Assembly: GCA_003054655.1 (NCBI GenBank) | Contig: QAYZ01000014.1 | Span: 248,001 to 312,000, forward strand | Origin: Spartobacteria bacterium LR76 | GTDB taxonomy: Bacteria > Verrucomicrobiota > Verrucomicrobiia > Chthoniobacterales > Terrimicrobiaceae | DNA length: 64,000 nucleotides | Reading direction: 5' to 3' | Shown here: positions 54,794-63,975 of the stretch, piece by piece | Numbering within the stretch: position 1 is the first letter of the stretch | How the letters are laid out: each line of letters begins with the position of its first letter | Made by a program: the position numbers and the translations under genes | The notes under the pieces: generated by a model | What the model saw: the letters and a program-made list of their open reading frames with translations, nothing else | Told to the model about the DNA's origin: nothing | Database searches by the model: none

Positions 54794-56272
54794 GTGTTCG
54801 TGAGTACGTATTGCAATCCCCTGCCGTTGCCGCATTACCAGCGAGGCCGCGCCTGTGCAAAACCCGGGTACGACGGCCCGGACTTTCGCGAGATGGCCGA
54901 TCCCACCGTCATTCGTTTCGAGGGACAGTGGTATCTCTTTCCATCCGCCGGGTTGCTCTGGCGCAGCGCCGACATGGTCCATTGGGAGCACGTTCCCATC
55001 GAGCCGTTCGATCCCGGCTACGCCCCGACGGTCGTGGTCCATCGCGGATGGCTTTACCTCACGGCTTCCTGGGATTGTTCCGCGATCTGGCGGGCCCGCT
55101 CGCCCTTGGGCCCCTGGGAGCGGCTGGGTACCAGAGCGCATGATGCTGATGGGAACGAGACGTGGCTGAAGGACCACACCGGCAAGCCTGTTCGCTGGGG
55201 AGATCCCTGTCTTTTCTCCGACGAAGACGGCTCGCTCTACTGCTATTGCAACCTGGGTCGGGAGGTGGAGCCCAGCCCCGCGCATCCTTGGCGGATCACG
55301 AACGACGTCGGGATCCTCGGCATCCGCCTGGATGCGGAAGATCCCAGCCGATTTGCCGAGGCTCCGGTGAAGCTCGTGAACTTCCGCCCGGAGCACTGGT
55401 GGGAGCGCGGGGGCGAATCCAATCACCGCCTCGACGCACCTGTGCTGGAGGGCGCGTGGATGACCCGGCACGATGGGCGCTACTTCCTCCAATACAGCGC
55501 CAATGGCACGGAGTACCGCAACTACGCCATCGGGTGTTATGTTTCCGACCATCCGCTCGGTCCATTCGAGCCCCAGCGGCGCAACCCCGTCCTCATGCAT
55601 CGCGGCGGCCTGGTCAACGGCTGCGCGCATCATTCGGTGGTCGAGGGGCCGGATGGCGGGCTATGGTGTTTTTATACGACACTCGTCCGCATCAATCACC
55701 CTTACGAGCGCCGTATTGGCATGGACCCCGTAGCCTTTGATGAGAATGGCGAGCTTTACATCAAGGGGCCGACGGAGACGCCCCAGCCGGTCCCCGGCGG
55801 TGAAGCAGGCGAGCCATTGGTGGCGCTGTCGGTGAATTGCCCGGCGCAGGCTTCCTCAGTTCGCGAGGGGCGCTCTCCGCACTACGCTGTTGATGATGGC
55901 ATTCGCACCTGGTGGGAGGCCTCGTCCGGGGAGACGCCGCAGTGGCTCGAGGTGGATCTCGAGGCGACCTTTCCGGTGGCGGCGGCGCGGATTCTTTTTG
56001 CGGATCGCGGGTTGGATTATGCCGCCGGTTACTGCCCGGCACCGTATCAATATCGCATCCATGGGTCCCTTGACGGGGCGCAGTGGTCGGTATTGGCCGA
56101 TCTTTCGACAAATGCGGAGGAACGCCACATCGCTTATCACACTTGGACGCCCGTACCTACGCGGCATGTGCGGCTGGAAATCCTCGCGGTGCCGAGGGGA
56201 ATGACTGCTGCCGTATGGGAGTTCACCGTCTTTGGCCGTCCTCACGACGCGGGCCTTTCCTCTGCTCCATGA
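54794..56272 (+). CDS. GH43 family glycosidase with F5/8 type C (discoidin) domain
   Basis: 492 residues, GTG start. The five-bladed propeller begins CNPLPLPHYQRG and MADPTVIRFEGQWYLF, where Asp36 is the base; VRWGDPCLFSDEDGSLY and APVLEGAWMTRHDGRYFL carry the other conserved acids, the latter holding the acid Glu. From about residue 360 a discoidin fold (SPHYAVDDGIRTWWEA, AARILFADRGLD, RHVRLEILA) binds carbohydrate. No signal peptide is seen. GH43 enzymes remove arabinose, xylose or galactose side chains. It lies in front of a GntR-type regulator gene and behind the conserved element. Confidence 0.85.
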   Translation: MFVSTYCNPLPLPHYQRGRACAKPGYDGPDFREMADPTVIRFEGQWYLFPSAGLLWRSADMVHWEHVPIEPFDPGYAPTVVVHRGWLYLTASWDCSAIWRARSPLGPWERLGTRAHDADGNETWLKDHTGKPVRWGDPCLFSDEDGSLYCYCNLGREVEPSPAHPWRITNDVGILGIRLDAEDPSRFAEAPVKLVNFRPEHWWERGGESNHRLDAPVLEGAWMTRHDGRYFLQYSANGTEYRNYAIGCYVSDHPLGPFEPQRRNPVLMHRGGLVNGCAHHSVVEGPDGGLWCFYTTLVRINHPYERRIGMDPVAFDENGELYIKGPTETPQPVPGGEAGEPLVALSVNCPAQASSVREGRSPHYAVDDGIRTWWEASSGETPQWLEVDLEATFPVAAARILFADRGLDYAAGYCPAPYQYRIHGSLDGAQWSVLADLSTNAEERHIAYHTWTPVPTRHVRLEILAVPRGMTAAVWEFTVFGRPHDAGLSSAP

Positions 56273-56367
56273 TGGTCCACGACGATGTCCGGAGGCCATT
56301 CCCCTCGCGTCCTCTCGACGAGCGAAGAGAGATGGCCTGAGGCCGCAAAATCAGAAATACTCCGAGC

Positions 56368-57492
56368 GTGAAAAGACCCGCCGCCCATACCTCTCCCGAT
56401 CCCATCCCGGGAAGCCTGGATATTTCGCTCTCGAAAAAGCGGTCCACCGTGGACGAACTCGCAGACCGCGTGCGTGAAAAGATCCTGAGCGGAGAAATGC
56501 CCCCGGGAACCCGCCTGCCAACCACCCAGCAACTCGCCGCCCAGTGGGGCACCTACGTTCCGGCGGTGCATGCGGCGCTCACCGCCTTGACAAAGGAAGG
56601 GCTGCTGGATCGCCGCCATCGCATGGGCACCTTCGTGAAGGAGCGCGAAGCGAGGCTTTCCCGCGTCGGCATCCTCGCTCCCGGCCAACTCTGGCAGGAT
56701 GCCACCGAGTTGCTCTTTATCCGTGAGCTGTTCCTTCTCCTCGAAGCCCGCTTCCTCCAGGAGAACATCCGCACCACCACGTGGTTTGAAACCCGCCTGG
56801 GAGAAAAGACGACCACGCCCATTCCGGCCCTGGTCAAGGCGGCGGAGAGAGGGGAGATCCAGGCCCTCATCGCGCTGAACAGCGGTCAATACAACGCGGC
56901 GTGGCTCAACGCCCTGCCCGTGCCGGTCACCGGCCTGGGGCGCGTGCTCAAGCATCGCGTCGATTTCGACATCAACAGCTTCTTTGAGATCGCGCTGACC
57001 CGCCTCCGTGACCAAGGGTGCAAGTCGGCCGGCCTGATCAGCGCCGTCCCTCCGAGCCATGCCGAGCACGTGCAGGCTTTTCGCCGGGCGGCCCGCCGGC
57101 TCAAGCTCCAGGTGCGTGACGCCTGGGTGAGAAACACCATCCGCTACCCCGAGCCGCACGACGAGTTCGGGTACAATCAGTTTCGCGAACTCTGGGCCGA
57201 GTCCGGGCATCCCGACGGACTCATCGCCTTCCCGGATAATTGCGCGAAGGGTGTCATGCTCGGCATCACGACGGCGGGCGTCCGCGTGCCGGAACAGCTG
57301 AAGGTCGTGTTTCACAAGAATGCCGAGCTTCCTTTTCTTTGCCCGATCGCAGCGGCGATGGTGGCAAACTCCAGCCACCAGTGTGTCGACGCCTTTGTGG
57401 ATCAGCTCACGCGCCTCCACGCCGGAGAGAAGTGCCCCGAGATCCTGCTCGGGTACGAACTCATCCCGCCACCGAAATCCCCGCCCAAATGA
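56368..57492 (+). CDS. GntR-family regulator with LacI-like sensor domain (paralogue 1)
   Basis: 374 residues, GTG start. Residues 27-95 are a GntR winged helix (VDELADRVREKILSGEMPPG, LPTTQQLAAQWGTYVPAVHAAL). The remainder resembles the sugar-binding fold of AraR-type regulators. Its DNA-binding part is almost identical to that of the protein at 62845-63948 while the sensor parts differ more, so the two should share operators but answer different ligands. The stop overlaps the next start (ATGA at 57489-57492). Confidence 0.85.
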   Translation: MKRPAAHTSPDPIPGSLDISLSKKRSTVDELADRVREKILSGEMPPGTRLPTTQQLAAQWGTYVPAVHAALTALTKEGLLDRRHRMGTFVKEREARLSRVGILAPGQLWQDATELLFIRELFLLLEARFLQENIRTTTWFETRLGEKTTTPIPALVKAAERGEIQALIALNSGQYNAAWLNALPVPVTGLGRVLKHRVDFDINSFFEIALTRLRDQGCKSAGLISAVPPSHAEHVQAFRRAARRLKLQVRDAWVRNTIRYPEPHDEFGYNQFRELWAESGHPDGLIAFPDNCAKGVMLGITTAGVRVPEQLKVVFHKNAELPFLCPIAAAMVANSSHQCVDAFVDQLTRLHAGEKCPEILLGYELIPPPKSPPK

Positions 57493-59684
57493 AAATTGAT
57501 TTCCGAAAAAGCCCCCCCAGCGCCCCGCGCGGCTTCCCCCTGGCGCACGTGCATTTTTCCGGCGGCCGCACCGGCATGACGGTCGCCAGTCACGGCGGCC
57601 TGATAAACCTGATCTACTACGGTCGGCAATCCCTCGGCGGAGCCTCGCTCTTTCGCTCCAGTTTCGCCCATTCGTCCTGGCCCAAGCTGTTTCGCCTCGT
57701 GCTGGAGGTCGATGGCAGGGGCCACTACCCGGGATTTCACAATACGCGGCTTTATCCCTTTGGCTTCGAGACGGAAGGACGGTTTCAGGACGTACGCTAC
57801 GGCTTCCAGATGTTCCTTCTCAATGACGCCCTCGTCCAGCGGGTGCGCATCCTGGAAAATCCGCGGGAGCGGCGGATGTCCCTCAAGGTCGTCCTGCATG
57901 GATTTGTCAATACAACGCCCGGCTATCGGACATGGACTCCCTGGGTGCCCCGTCCCGACGGGCTGGGAGTCACCGCTGCGGCGGTGGACAGGATTCCCGA
58001 GAGCCAGCTACTGGCCCAGATCGAAGATCGGAAGAAAAACCCGGTGCAGAATCCCACTTTTGAAAATACCGATGTCGCCGAGGCCGAGACGCATGTCGGG
58101 TTGCTCGCCACCCAGGCCCTCACGCTTGAGTCCACGGGAGGCGTTCACGAGGGGTTCAAGCATTACCTGCGCAGCGATCTCGTCGGCGACGAGGCGGCAT
58201 TCACGGTCTGTTTCAGCCCCAGCGAGGAGACGCTGACCGCCCGCATGCGCGAGCTCCGGCAAAGCGCCTGCGCCGACTGCGATGCCCTCGTCCTCTCGTA
58301 CCACACGCGGCTGAGCACTGCCCCGCGCATCGAGGTCCAGCCGCCCGCCCTTCGGTCCTGCCTGGAGAATATTCCCGCCGTGCTCGATTCGCTCAAGGTG
58401 GCTGACCTGCCCGGCGGGATGCGTGCTGCGGCTCATGGCTACTGGGTCTGGTCGTGGGACGATCTGGTTTATCCCGAGGCGCATCTCTTCGCGGGCGACG
58501 CGGATTTCGTGCGCGACGCCCTGAGGTTTGCTGTGAAAACGGCGGACCCCGTGCTCGGCATTCCTCATCAATTCAACACGCGCCTCGTCCCCCAGATGGT
58601 GATGGCGTTTCCGGCCCAGTGCCTCTTCATAACCACGCTCTACAGCTACTATTGCCATACTGGCGACCGGGCGTTCCTGGGGGAGGCTCTGCCGCTGGCT
58701 TTCTGGATTCTGGAGAAATGCGGGCGCGACGTGGTGGCTGGGACGGGGCTCGTTCGCGGCACCTCGCTCTATCCCGATTTCCCCGGCCTCATGGGCCAGG
58801 ATGGCCAAGACATTAGCAGCTTTAATAACAGCATTTACTATCAGGCCCTCGCCGCCATGAGCCGCCTCACCGCGCATCTGGCGGCTGGTGGGGAAGGGGA
58901 CCGCTACCGCGCGCTCTCGGAGGATTTTGCCGCGAGGGCTGCGGCTGCTCGCGAAGCCTTCGTGAGGCACTTCTTCGATGAGGAGAAGGGTTATTTCTAC
59001 GACTCCATCTCCGCGGTCGATCTCACGCCTCGCCAACACTATCCCGTCTACGCGATCCTCTGGACCACTCCGTTTGCCCGTGATTTGCTGGGCGGACACG
59101 AGAAGCGTATCGCGGCCTTTATGAACCGCAATTTCCTCCGTCCCCACGGGCTCGGCATGTACCCCGGCTGGGATGCCGCGTGGATGCGCGATGGGAACCA
59201 ATGCGGCGCGTACTATCCCGTGGTGGAACCCTTCTTCCGCAATGTCATGGCTCTGGCCGGACGATCCGCTGAGATCAAGGCCTGGACTCGCAGTGTGGCC
59301 TGGTTTTGGAGCAGTCACACCATCCCAGAGGGGCTGACCTACGAGACGGAGAGCGAGCTCCCGGACAACCCCGGCACCAAGCAGGCCTTCGCGGCCAAGG
59401 CGTGGTATGGACTCTTCTTCCGTACGGTCCTGGGTCTCGAGGCTGGACTGGACGGGCTTTCCGTCAATCCTGGCCCGTTTTCCTTTCCCGTGGAGGTCTC
59501 GGGATTGAAATTTCGCGGCAGGTCTGTGGACATCGGAATCTCCGGCAAACCGGGGCGCGCTTTCATCGACCTCAATGGACGTAGGCTTTCCCCGGAGGAC
59601 TCTTTCATTCCCTACGACATGCTGGGCGAAGACAACCGCATTTCGATCGTCTGCGGTTCCGATCCGGACGGAAGAATCTCATGA
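57489..59684 (+). CDS. Six-hairpin (alpha/alpha)6 glycosidase-like protein
   Basis: 731 residues from the ATG at 57489, which overlaps the GntR stop; the frame is open further upstream but overlaps that gene. The N-terminal 280 residues are beta-rich. From about 300 to 640 helices predominate, with motifs of six-hairpin glycosidases (GYWVWSWDDLVYPEAHLFAG, QDISSFNNSIYYQALAAMS, RQHYPVYAILWTTPFARDLLG). A beta-sandwich ends the chain. It resembles GH63/GH78-type enzymes but the family is not settled. No signal peptide. It probably trims oligosaccharides released by GH43. Confidence 0.65.
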   Translation: MKIDFRKSPPSAPRGFPLAHVHFSGGRTGMTVASHGGLINLIYYGRQSLGGASLFRSSFAHSSWPKLFRLVLEVDGRGHYPGFHNTRLYPFGFETEGRFQDVRYGFQMFLLNDALVQRVRILENPRERRMSLKVVLHGFVNTTPGYRTWTPWVPRPDGLGVTAAAVDRIPESQLLAQIEDRKKNPVQNPTFENTDVAEAETHVGLLATQALTLESTGGVHEGFKHYLRSDLVGDEAAFTVCFSPSEETLTARMRELRQSACADCDALVLSYHTRLSTAPRIEVQPPALRSCLENIPAVLDSLKVADLPGGMRAAAHGYWVWSWDDLVYPEAHLFAGDADFVRDALRFAVKTADPVLGIPHQFNTRLVPQMVMAFPAQCLFITTLYSYYCHTGDRAFLGEALPLAFWILEKCGRDVVAGTGLVRGTSLYPDFPGLMGQDGQDISSFNNSIYYQALAAMSRLTAHLAAGGEGDRYRALSEDFAARAAAAREAFVRHFFDEEKGYFYDSISAVDLTPRQHYPVYAILWTTPFARDLLGGHEKRIAAFMNRNFLRPHGLGMYPGWDAAWMRDGNQCGAYYPVVEPFFRNVMALAGRSAEIKAWTRSVAWFWSSHTIPEGLTYETESELPDNPGTKQAFAAKAWYGLFFRTVLGLEAGLDGLSVNPGPFSFPVEVSGLKFRGRSVDIGISGKPGRAFIDLNGRRLSPEDSFIPYDMLGEDNRISIVCGSDPDGRIS

Positions 59685-59782
59685 AAATGCGCGTCTTTGT
59701 CCTGCTGATCGCAGGGAGCGTCGCCATGCTCAGGCTGCAGGATGCATCCGCAGCGGAAAAGGCCAGGGCAGGCAAGGACTGA
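59681..59782 (+). CDS. Short orphan signal peptide, possible remnant
   Basis: A 33-residue ORF starting in an ATGA overlap with the upstream glycosidase-like gene. Its sequence (MKMRVFVLLIAGSVAML, then LQDASAAEKARAGKD) looks like an export signal and cleavage site with no mature protein. The following 200 bases to 59981 hold no recognisable continuation in any frame. It may be the 5' end of a lost secreted gene. Confidence 0.35.
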   Translation: MKMRVFVLLIAGSVAMLRLQDASAAEKARAGKD

Positions 59783-59981
59783 TCCGACAAGACGCCGCCT
59801 CACGTTGGCCCGCTCTCTGCTGCGTACGCGTCAGCCAGCCCGGTTCCAAAAGTTGGACTTCGCCGCGCGGTCTGGGTAAGTATTCGGATCGCTCGGGATA
59901 CGCCGCCGCGTCGCTCGCATCCCTCCGGATCAAAACTCACGACGAGTCTCTCGAATCGCGCAAAGATTTCCCCGGAAACGC
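59783..59981. other. Non-coding or degenerate stretch
   Basis: Between the short orphan ORF and the bidirectional terminator there is no protein with recognisable motifs on either strand. An open frame on the plus strand continues through here but has no family signature and is likely chance at this GC content. Confidence 0.4.
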
Positions 59982-60024
59982 AAAAATCCCGCCGCCAGTC
60001 TTGCCGACCGCGCGCGGGATTTTT
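59982..60024. terminator. Bidirectional intrinsic terminator
   Basis: AAAAATCCCGC (59982-59992) and GCGGGATTTTT (60014-60024) form a perfect 11-bp stem around a 21-base loop, with T-runs on both strands. It lies between the convergent glycosidase-like and PEP-CTERM genes and can end transcripts from both sides. Confidence 0.8.
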
Positions 60025-60042
60025 GCCGTCACCAGTCCGGAT

Positions 60043-60879
60043 TTACCGGAGTCGGCGGCGCAGGATGAAGAGAAGGCCCGATCCGACCAGGATGCTGAGG
60101 CCGGCCGAAGGCTCCGGAACGGAAACGATGTTCGAAATATTCGCATCCGCATACGAGGTGTTTTCCCCGGATGATCCCGTCGACAGGGAGAGCGCCGAGA
60201 AGTTCGTCACACTGCTTCCAAAGGCCTGACTGAACGAGAGCGAGGAGACCAGGGTGTTCGATGCGTTATAGACCTTGGCACCGTCGAGGCCGGTGATGGT
60301 GATGACGGATGTGGCCGTGGTCCCGATGGCCGGGAGCGTGATGGAGATATTGTACCAGGAGCCCGGCTCGAAGAAGCCGACGGAGGTGCCGCCTTGGTCG
60401 CCGAAGGTCAGCTTGGAGGAGCTGTTTCCGGCACCAGCGCTGCGGGAAAAGGTCATACCAACCGCGGTGTGGGCACTGTTCGTGATTCCGGAGCTGTCGT
60501 AGATCCGCATCACCATCTTGTTGTACTGGTTGGTCGAGGCGTCCACCATCACGAGCGTCATCTTGATATCAAACGACAGGGTGACTATGCCCGTCTGAGG
60601 AGTGCCGCCATCGATGTTCACCTTTCCGGATGCGAGCGCGGCATTGGTGTTATCAACAAAGTGCAGGTTGTTGGTGTCGGTGCCGGTCGCTGGTGCCCCG
60701 GACGCCACAGAGATCGAGGTGTTCGTCGGCGTAGAGAGCGTCCAGCCCGTCGGAAAGGTCGAGAAATTCTGGTCCGTGTACAGCGGCGCAGCCTGCGCGC
60801 CTGCGGCGAAAATAAGGCCGAGGGCGATGGCGCTAACGGCCGTGACGCTTTGGAACTTGAGGGCGGATGTTGGGTTCAT
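60043..60879 (-). CDS. PEP-CTERM surface protein
   Basis: 278 residues. A signal peptide ends near AQA-APL at about residue 31. The middle is beta-rich, with many Ser/Thr/Gly. VSVPEPSAGLSILVGSGLLFI and the tail RRRLR are the exosortase sorting signal. It starts 77 bases from a bipartite AT-rich element shared with the GH71 gene. It is opposite the GH35 gene. Likely a surface or matrix protein; ligand unknown. Confidence 0.85.
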   Translation of the reverse strand: MNPTSALKFQSVTAVSAIALGLIFAAGAQAAPLYTDQNFSTFPTGWTLSTPTNTSISVASGAPATGTDTNNLHFVDNTNAALASGKVNIDGGTPQTGIVTLSFDIKMTLVMVDASTNQYNKMVMRIYDSSGITNSAHTAVGMTFSRSAGAGNSSSKLTFGDQGGTSVGFFEPGSWYNISITLPAIGTTATSVITITGLDGAKVYNASNTLVSSLSFSQAFGSSVTNFSALSLSTGSSGENTSYADANISNIVSVPEPSAGLSILVGSGLLFILRRRLR

Positions 60880-60955
60880 GGGGCTTGGGTGTGTGGAGGT
60901 TGTCGGACAGGTGAACTATGTGGCTGGGTGAATTTTCCCGCAAAGAAAAAAAGCT

Positions 60956-60991
60956 ATGTAATTAATTGTTAATCAACGTGATGTAATATTA
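60956..60991 (-). promoter_or_regulatory. Conserved AT-rich upstream element, copy 2
   Basis: ATGTAATTAATT (60956-60967) and ATGTAATATTA (60981-60991), 25 bases apart, repeat the element seen at 49399-49434. Both precede genes on the minus strand, here a PEP-CTERM gene. Confidence 0.5.
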
Positions 60992-61084
60992 CTCGAGATT
61001 TCGGGATTTTAGTTATCCGTCTCCTCATCTCTCCGGCGGCGGCGGCTTCCTAAAGAAATCTCGCGTGAGCAACACATACGCTAA

Positions 61085-61128
61085 TTGACTTTTAGAAAAC
61101 AAGAATTAAAAAAAGCGAATATTCAAAT
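61085..61128 (+). promoter_or_regulatory. Conserved 44-bp regulatory element, copy 2
   Basis: Matches copy 1 (54607-54650) at 38 of 44 positions, including TTGACTTTTA and the central GAATTAAAAAAAGCGAATATT. It ends 18 bases before the GH35 start. With the two near-identical GntR DNA-binding domains nearby it is a candidate shared operator. Confidence 0.65.
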
Positions 61129-61146
61129 TTTGCCACGCCATCCGAT

Positions 61147-62745
61147 ATGTCAGTAGTTCGATACGCCAAAGAAGCGCCCTCCATCCCGACGTTTTGCCGC
61201 AAGGGGAAATCCTCGCAGTTGCTGGTGGATGGCCGACCATTCATCTCGCTGGGAGGGGAGATTCACAACTCGAGTGCGTCGAATCTCTCCTACATGGAGT
61301 CGGCCGTGTGGGACAAACTGGTCGAGCATCACTGCAATGTGATCTTCGCTCCCGTCTACTGGGAACTCCTGGAGCCGGAGGAAGGGCAGTTTGATTTCAC
61401 CCTGGTGGATGGCTTGTTGTCCGGAGCGCGACGGCGGGGGCTTCGGGTGGTGATCCTCTGGTTTGGGACGTGGAAGAACGGATTCTCCACCTACGCACCT
61501 GCCTGGGTGAAGACGGACGCACGGAGATTCCCGCGCATGGAGCGCGAACCCGGAAGATCCTGCGGCGCGTTGTCGTCCTTTGGCACGGAGACCCTGCGGG
61601 CGGACGCTCGCGCCTTTCGCGAGTTGATGAAATACCTGAGCATTCACGATGCGGCGGATCGCACGGTGATCATGATGCAGGTGGAAAATGAGCCCGGCCT
61701 GCGAGGCGCGCCCCGGGATCGCTCGGCGCTGGCCGACGCGGCTTTTGCCTCGCCGATTCCGGCAGATTTGCATGAGGCGCTCGCGGCGCGCCAGGCGGCT
61801 GGCGCTCTGCGTCCGGAGCTGGCTGGGATGCATCTCGGGGAGAAACCTTCCCCCTGGGCGGCGACCTTTGGAGAGTTGGCCAACGAGGCCTTCATGTCCT
61901 GGCACATCGCCAGTTTCATCAATGAAGTCGCCGCCGAAGGACGTAGCGCCTACCCGTTGCCCTGCTATGCCAATAGCTGGCTCGTGCAGTACCCCGGCCA
62001 GGAACCGGGCGATTATCCCAGCGGCGGACCGGTCTCGCGGATGCTCGACATCTGGCAGATCGCCGGTCCCGAGCTGTTCGCCCTTGCCCCCGATATCTAT
62101 CTCGATGCCTTTGCCGGGATCTGTGCGGACTACGCAGGCAGCGGCAATCCGCTGTTGATACCCGAGGCGGGCAATCGTCGGCGGGAATCCGCCGCCCATG
62201 CCATTTATGCCATCGGTCGGCACGATGCGCTGGCTTTCGCGCCATTCGGGATCGACAGCATGTCGGACCCGCTGCTTGCTCGCACGTATCAGTTGCTCGC
62301 CGATCTCATGCCGCTCATCACCGCGCATACGGGCACGGGCCGGATGACCGCCGTCGTGCAGGGAGCCCCGGTGAATAGCGGCATCGGACCGGCGCCCGGC
62401 GTGAATGGAGCGGAAAAAGAGGTGCTCCTCCTGGGGAAGTACCAGGTCGAGGTCTGCTACCACTCCGCCCCGCGCACCGACCGCCCTCCGGCGGCGGCAT
62501 TGATCATCGAGGAAACGCCGGACTCGCTCACTGTCCTCGGCCTCGGAGGTATGGACCTGAACTTCTCCAGCCGGGAACTCACCCCGGAAGGTCGCCGGAT
62601 GAATGTCGACTACCTGAGCATCGAGGAGGGCGAATACCGAAACGGCGCCTGGCTGCCCGGCCGCAGGTTGAACGGCGATGAATACGTCCTGCGATTCGGC
62701 GACGAACCCGCCATCCGCCGAGCCCAGCTTTATAGTTATGCCTGA
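61147..62745 (+). CDS. Beta-galactosidase-type enzyme (GH35/GH42-like)
   Basis: 532 residues without a signal peptide. The barrel begins PFISLGGEIHNSSASNLSYM and WELLEPEEGQFDFTLVD, as in clan-A beta-galactosidases. VIMMQVENEPGLRG has the acid/base Glu of an NE pair, and GNPLLIPEAGNR supplies the nucleophile Glu. The C-terminal 140 residues form a beta-sandwich resembling the domain of unknown function found in GH35-like proteins. It should act on beta-galactosides in the cytoplasm. A GntR-type regulator gene follows after about 100 bases. Confidence 0.75.
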   Translation: MSVVRYAKEAPSIPTFCRKGKSSQLLVDGRPFISLGGEIHNSSASNLSYMESAVWDKLVEHHCNVIFAPVYWELLEPEEGQFDFTLVDGLLSGARRRGLRVVILWFGTWKNGFSTYAPAWVKTDARRFPRMEREPGRSCGALSSFGTETLRADARAFRELMKYLSIHDAADRTVIMMQVENEPGLRGAPRDRSALADAAFASPIPADLHEALAARQAAGALRPELAGMHLGEKPSPWAATFGELANEAFMSWHIASFINEVAAEGRSAYPLPCYANSWLVQYPGQEPGDYPSGGPVSRMLDIWQIAGPELFALAPDIYLDAFAGICADYAGSGNPLLIPEAGNRRRESAAHAIYAIGRHDALAFAPFGIDSMSDPLLARTYQLLADLMPLITAHTGTGRMTAVVQGAPVNSGIGPAPGVNGAEKEVLLLGKYQVEVCYHSAPRTDRPPAAALIIEETPDSLTVLGLGGMDLNFSSRELTPEGRRMNVDYLSIEEGEYRNGAWLPGRRLNGDEYVLRFGDEPAIRRAQLYSYA

Positions 62746-62844
62746 AACCTGCACACGCCAGGCGGCTCTCTTTTGCCGTACCACGCGAACGCCCTAGCGC
62801 CCTCGGAAAGAGCCGCCCGTCACATTCCAACCCTTCCACACAGC

Positions 62845-63948
62845 ATGCATTCCGCACCCGTGAAACTGGACATCGCTCTATCGAAGAAACGATCCACCGT
62901 CGATGAACTAGCGGACCGCGTGCGGGAGAAAATCCTCAGTGGGGAGATGCCCCCGGGGACGCGCCTGCCGACGACGCAGCAGCTCGCCGAGCAGTGGGGC
63001 ACCTATGTCCCGGCGGTGCATGCCGCCCTCTCGACCCTGGCGAAGGAAGGTCTCCTCGACCGCCGCCACCGCAAGGGGACATTCGTCAAGGAGCGCGAGT
63101 CCCGCCTGTCGCGCGTGGGCGTTCTCGCTCCGAGCCAGCTCTGGCAGGACGCGAGCGAGCTGTACTTCACCCGCGAAATCTTTCTCCGCCTCGAGAGCCG
63201 CTTTTTGCAGGAGAACATTCGCGCCAGCGTGTGGTTCGAGACGCGGCAGGGAGAAAAAACCTCCACGCCGCTCCCGCAGCTCATTAAGGCCGTGGAAAAG
63301 GGCGAGATCCAGGCGCTCATTGCCCTGAATGGCGGCGAATACAATGTCGGGTGGATCAACGACCTGCCCGTGCCGGTCACCGGCCTGAGCCGGCTGTTAG
63401 GCAACCACGTCGACTTTGACGTGCGCAGCTTCTTTGAGATTTCGCTCACCGCCCTGCGCGATCAGGGCTGCCGGAGCGTGGGGCTGATCAGTGCGGTGGA
63501 TTCCACCAAGACGGACCACTTTCATGTCTTTCGAAAGGTCGCGCAGCGCCTGAAGCTCCAGATCCGCGAGGCGTGGGTGAGAAACAACATCCGGCACCCC
63601 GAGCATCACGACGAGTTTGGCTATAAACAATTTCGCGAACTCTGGGAGTTGCCCGAGAAGCCGGACGGCCTCGTGGGCTACCCGGATACCTGCGCCAAGG
63701 GCATCGTGCTTGGCATTACCACCACCGGCGTGAAAGTGCCTGCGGAGTTGAAGGTGGCTTTTCACAAAAATGCGGAGCTGCCCTTCCTTTGCCCGATTCC
63801 CGCCACTATCGTTGGCAACTCCTGCGCGCAATGCGTGGACGCTCTTATCGACCAGCTCGCCCGCATCCATCGCGGGGAGGAATGCTCCGAGGTCCTCATC
63901 GGATATGACCTCATGAAGGAAAATGCAAACGTCCCCGGTCTCCTGTGA
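62845..63948 (+). CDS. GntR-family regulator with LacI-like sensor domain (paralogue 2)
   Basis: 367 residues from the ATG at 62845. Residues 13-81 are the winged helix, nearly identical to that of the protein at 56368-57492 (for instance GEMPPGTRLPTTQQLA). The sensor half is similar but more diverged (PVTGLSRLLGNHVDFDV). It follows the GH35 gene, which carries copy 2 of the conserved element upstream, so it is the likely regulator of that gene. Confidence 0.85.
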   Translation: MHSAPVKLDIALSKKRSTVDELADRVREKILSGEMPPGTRLPTTQQLAEQWGTYVPAVHAALSTLAKEGLLDRRHRKGTFVKERESRLSRVGVLAPSQLWQDASELYFTREIFLRLESRFLQENIRASVWFETRQGEKTSTPLPQLIKAVEKGEIQALIALNGGEYNVGWINDLPVPVTGLSRLLGNHVDFDVRSFFEISLTALRDQGCRSVGLISAVDSTKTDHFHVFRKVAQRLKLQIREAWVRNNIRHPEHHDEFGYKQFRELWELPEKPDGLVGYPDTCAKGIVLGITTTGVKVPAELKVAFHKNAELPFLCPIPATIVGNSCAQCVDALIDQLARIHRGEECSEVLIGYDLMKENANVPGLL

Positions 63949-63975
63949 AGGAGGGTTTTTCACCAGCAAACTACG

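Noticed and set aside
61150-62784. Antisense open frame of 544 codons opposite the GH35-like gene
   Set aside because: No recognisable domain; the plus-strand gene carries the acid/base and nucleophile motifs.
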